From contig DOIU01000221.1 of NCBI GenBank assembly GCA_003511825.1, positions 1-5,995 of the forward strand: a stretch of DNA of 5,995 nt. Direction: 5' to 3'. Of this stretch, positions 5,499 through 5,995 are shown one piece after another (position 1 is the stretch's first letter; each line of letters opens with the position of its first letter). The translations under genes and the position numbers were made by a program. Source of the DNA: Gammaproteobacteria bacterium (GTDB taxonomy: Bacteria; Pseudomonadota; Gammaproteobacteria; Granulosicoccales; Granulosicoccaceae). The notes below the pieces were generated by a model. That model was not told the DNA's origin. It was given only the letters and a program-made list of their open reading frames with translations, and searched no databases.

Positions 5499-5995
5499 TC
5501 ATCCAAACAAACCGTTGATGTAGTCGTGGGTTTGCTGTTGCTGAGGGTGAGTAAAGAGTGATTCGGTGTCGCTGAATTCCACCAGTTCGCCCAAGTACAT
5601 AAAAGCAGTGTAGTCTGAGACACGCTTGGCTTGCTGCATGTTGTGGGTCACGATGGCGATGGTGTATTCGTCCTTGAGTTGCAGTATCAGCTCTTCGATT
5701 TTGTGCGTGGATAAGGGGTCGAGCGCCGACGCCGGCTCATCCAGCAGGATCACTTCAGGCTGTACCGCGATGGCGCGCGCGATCACCAGGCGCTGTTGCT
5801 GGCCGCCCGACAGGCCAAAGGCGGGTTCGTCCAGCCGTTGCTTCACTTCATCCCAGAGGGCGGCGCCCTTGAGTGACCATTCGACCACGTCGTCGAGCGT
5901 GCTTTTATTGTTAATCCCCTGAATGCGCAGGCCAAAGGCCACGTTCTCGTAAATGGACTTGGGGAAGGGGTTGGGTTTTTGAAACACCATGCCGA
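5499..5995 (-). CDS. pstB: Phosphate ABC transporter ATP-binding protein PstB (partial, N-terminus outside window)
   Basis: The ATPase subunit of the high-affinity phosphate importer PstSCAB, at the cytoplasmic face of the inner membrane. About 165 C-terminal residues are visible of the roughly 250-260 usual for PstB; the Walker A region lies beyond the right edge and the frame is open to it. Counting from the first visible methionine, one sees the Q-loop MVFQKPNPFP (1-10), which is nearly diagnostic for PstB, the ABC signature LSGGQQQR (60-67), Walker B VILLDEP (80-86) with the D-loop SALDP (88-92), and the switch histidine in IVTHNMQQA (113-121). The C-terminal MYLGELVEF and YINGLFG also match the family. 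That methionine is not the start: the upstream codon encodes Gly, as in the family's GMVFQKPNP. It is presumably the end of a pstSCAB operon read leftwards; the following gene is an unknown lipoprotein and not phoU. Confidence 0.97.
   Translation of the reverse strand, partial: GMVFQKPNPFPKSIYENVAFGLRIQGINNKSTLDDVVEWSLKGAALWDEVKQRLDEPAFGLSGGQQQRLVIARAIAVQPEVILLDEPASALDPLSTHKIEELILQLKDEYTIAIVTHNMQQAKRVSDYTAFMYLGELVEFSDTESLFTHPQQQQTHDYINGLFG

Noticed and set aside
5473..5502. Upstream ATG at 5502 overlapping the pstB stop (ATGA) as the start of the small lipoprotein
   Set aside because: The overlap resembles translational coupling, but no Shine-Dalgarno precedes it and it would put ten charged residues ahead of the signal peptide, while the ATG at 5472 has AGGAG at ideal spacing.

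Overview
The window looks like chromosomal DNA from a Gram-negative, probably marine or environmental gammaproteobacterium. The basis is an outer-membrane TonB-dependent receptor, two lipoproteins with lipobox signal peptides, a Fur-type palindrome of the form used by Pseudomonas-like gammaproteobacteria, and a PstB that closely follows the proteobacterial family pattern. Genus cannot be called from the sequence alone. I see no insertion sequence, CRISPR array, tRNA or rRNA.

Layout. Positions 1-270 carry no convincing gene. The first 49 bases are very AT-rich and hold two phased copies of ATACA-N4-TGTAT that look like a repressor operator for a gene outside the window, and a strong 13-bp hairpin lies just before the first gene's stop codon. 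Positions 271-3660 (minus strand) form a two-gene operon: a TonB-dependent receptor of 711 residues is read first, followed 48 bases later by a predicted beta-propeller lipoprotein of 401 residues. Both use non-ATG starts with good Shine-Dalgarno sequences. Positions 3661-3810 are a divergent promoter region with a near-perfect Fur box at 3714-3732, a weaker second one overlapping it, and a TATAAT box. Positions 3811-4851 (plus strand) encode an AraC-family regulator whose DNA-binding domain is of the PchR/YbtA siderophore type, followed by an intrinsic terminator. Positions 4951-5472 (minus) encode a small lipoprotein of unknown function with an internal duplication at a 75-residue offset. 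Positions 5499-5995 (minus) are the C-terminal two thirds of PstB, the ATPase of the phosphate ABC transporter, cut by the window edge.

How the parts fit. The receptor, propeller lipoprotein and divergent AraC regulator form a compact, iron-controlled uptake locus. The likely logic is that Fur represses both directions when iron is plentiful, and the AraC protein, sensing the imported ferric ligand in the cytoplasm, activates the receptor operon. No inner-membrane permease or biosynthesis gene lies in the window, so the substrate is unknown; a ferric siderophore taken from other organisms is the best guess. The pst end is a separate locus converging on araC. Its oddity is that pstB is followed by the unknown lipoprotein and not by phoU, the gene usually found there.
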